A stretch of DNA of 64,000 bases. It comes from Cellulomonas sp. Root485. Lineage in GTDB: Bacteria > Actinomycetota > Actinomycetes > Actinomycetales > Cellulomonadaceae. The notes below the pieces were generated by a model that saw only the letters and a list, made by a program, of their open reading frames with translations, was not told where the DNA came from and ran no database searches. A program made the position numbers and the translations under genes. The stretch is taken from NCBI RefSeq assembly GCF_001426705.1, contig NZ_LMFC01000001.1, positions 361,789-425,788 on the forward strand, in the 5' to 3' direction. Of this stretch, positions 63,971 to 64,000 are shown one piece after another (the first letter of the stretch is position 1; each line of letters begins with the position of its first letter).

Positions 63971-64000
63971 GCAGCGGCCGATCGAGGTCGCGGGGCCCGG

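Overview
The window is chromosomal DNA of a very high-GC actinobacterium. Gene content and order (rplM-rpsI-glmM, glmS-acpS-nnrD-alr-tsaE-tsaB-rimI-tsaD, groES-whiB-bldM-like-guaB-guaB3, a fructose PTS block and a phosphoketolase-pta-ackA operon) fit Micrococcales, most likely Cellulomonadaceae. The species call is inference from synteny and enzyme set; no rRNA or other taxonomic marker is present. Genes are densely packed, with many 1-4 bp ATGA/GTGA/TGATG overlaps and no gap over 300 bp. No tRNA, rRNA, insertion sequence, prophage or CRISPR array was recognised.

Layout. 1-2264: 3' part of an ABC-F ATPase, then a divergent LysE-type exporter and LysG/ArgP-type regulator. 2265-5621: ribosomal proteins L13 and S9 behind a structured leader, phosphoglucosamine mutase GlmM, peptide deformylase. 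5622-8817: DedA protein, a lipoprotein, and a TetR-CoaA fusion (regulator joined to pantothenate kinase). 8937-19963: GlmS, AcpS, an LLM oxidoreductase, NnrE-NnrD, a nucleoside-kinase-like protein, alanine racemase, and the t6A/TsaE-TsaB-TsaD and RimI set with a rhodanese and a nitroreductase inserted. 19960-23228: PadR regulator with a HAAS-type membrane protein, a GCS2 ligase and a THUMP-like methyltransferase. 23229-32522: groES under a double CIRCE, WhiB, a MerR protein, a BldM-like orphan response regulator, GuaB, small genes, an XRE-MurA fusion, an exonuclease and GuaB3. 32523-40131: FruR-like regulator, FruK, fructose EIIA and EIIBC, HPr, EI, and an aldehyde dehydrogenase. 40147-46068: ackA, pta and xfp, all leftward. 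46349-51677: SURF1, an ArfB-like hydrolase and a very asymmetric ABC exporter pair.

51845-64000 is a Tad/Flp pilus locus. A DUF192 gene diverges from one long, overlapping transcription unit: zinc-ribbon protein, CpaB, a TadZ-TadE fusion, a second TadE, TadA, TadB, TadC, a histidine kinase and a NarL-type response regulator. After it come the Flp pilin with its own leader and terminator, an OmpA-domain protein, a lipoprotein and a TadG-like protein. The prepilin peptidase is not in the window.

How it fits together: the first half is mostly cell-wall precursor supply (GlmM, GlmS, Alr, a second MurA), translation quality and CoA/ACP supply. The centre couples fructose uptake to a phosphoketolase route in which acetyl-P is converted to acetate and ATP. 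The right end makes and may sense through a type IVc pilus. Recurring features are enzyme-regulator or enzyme-structural fusions (TetR-CoaA, XRE-MurA, TadZ-TadE) and many start codons preceded at 5-7 nt by a TANNNT-like box, suggesting leaderless mRNAs.
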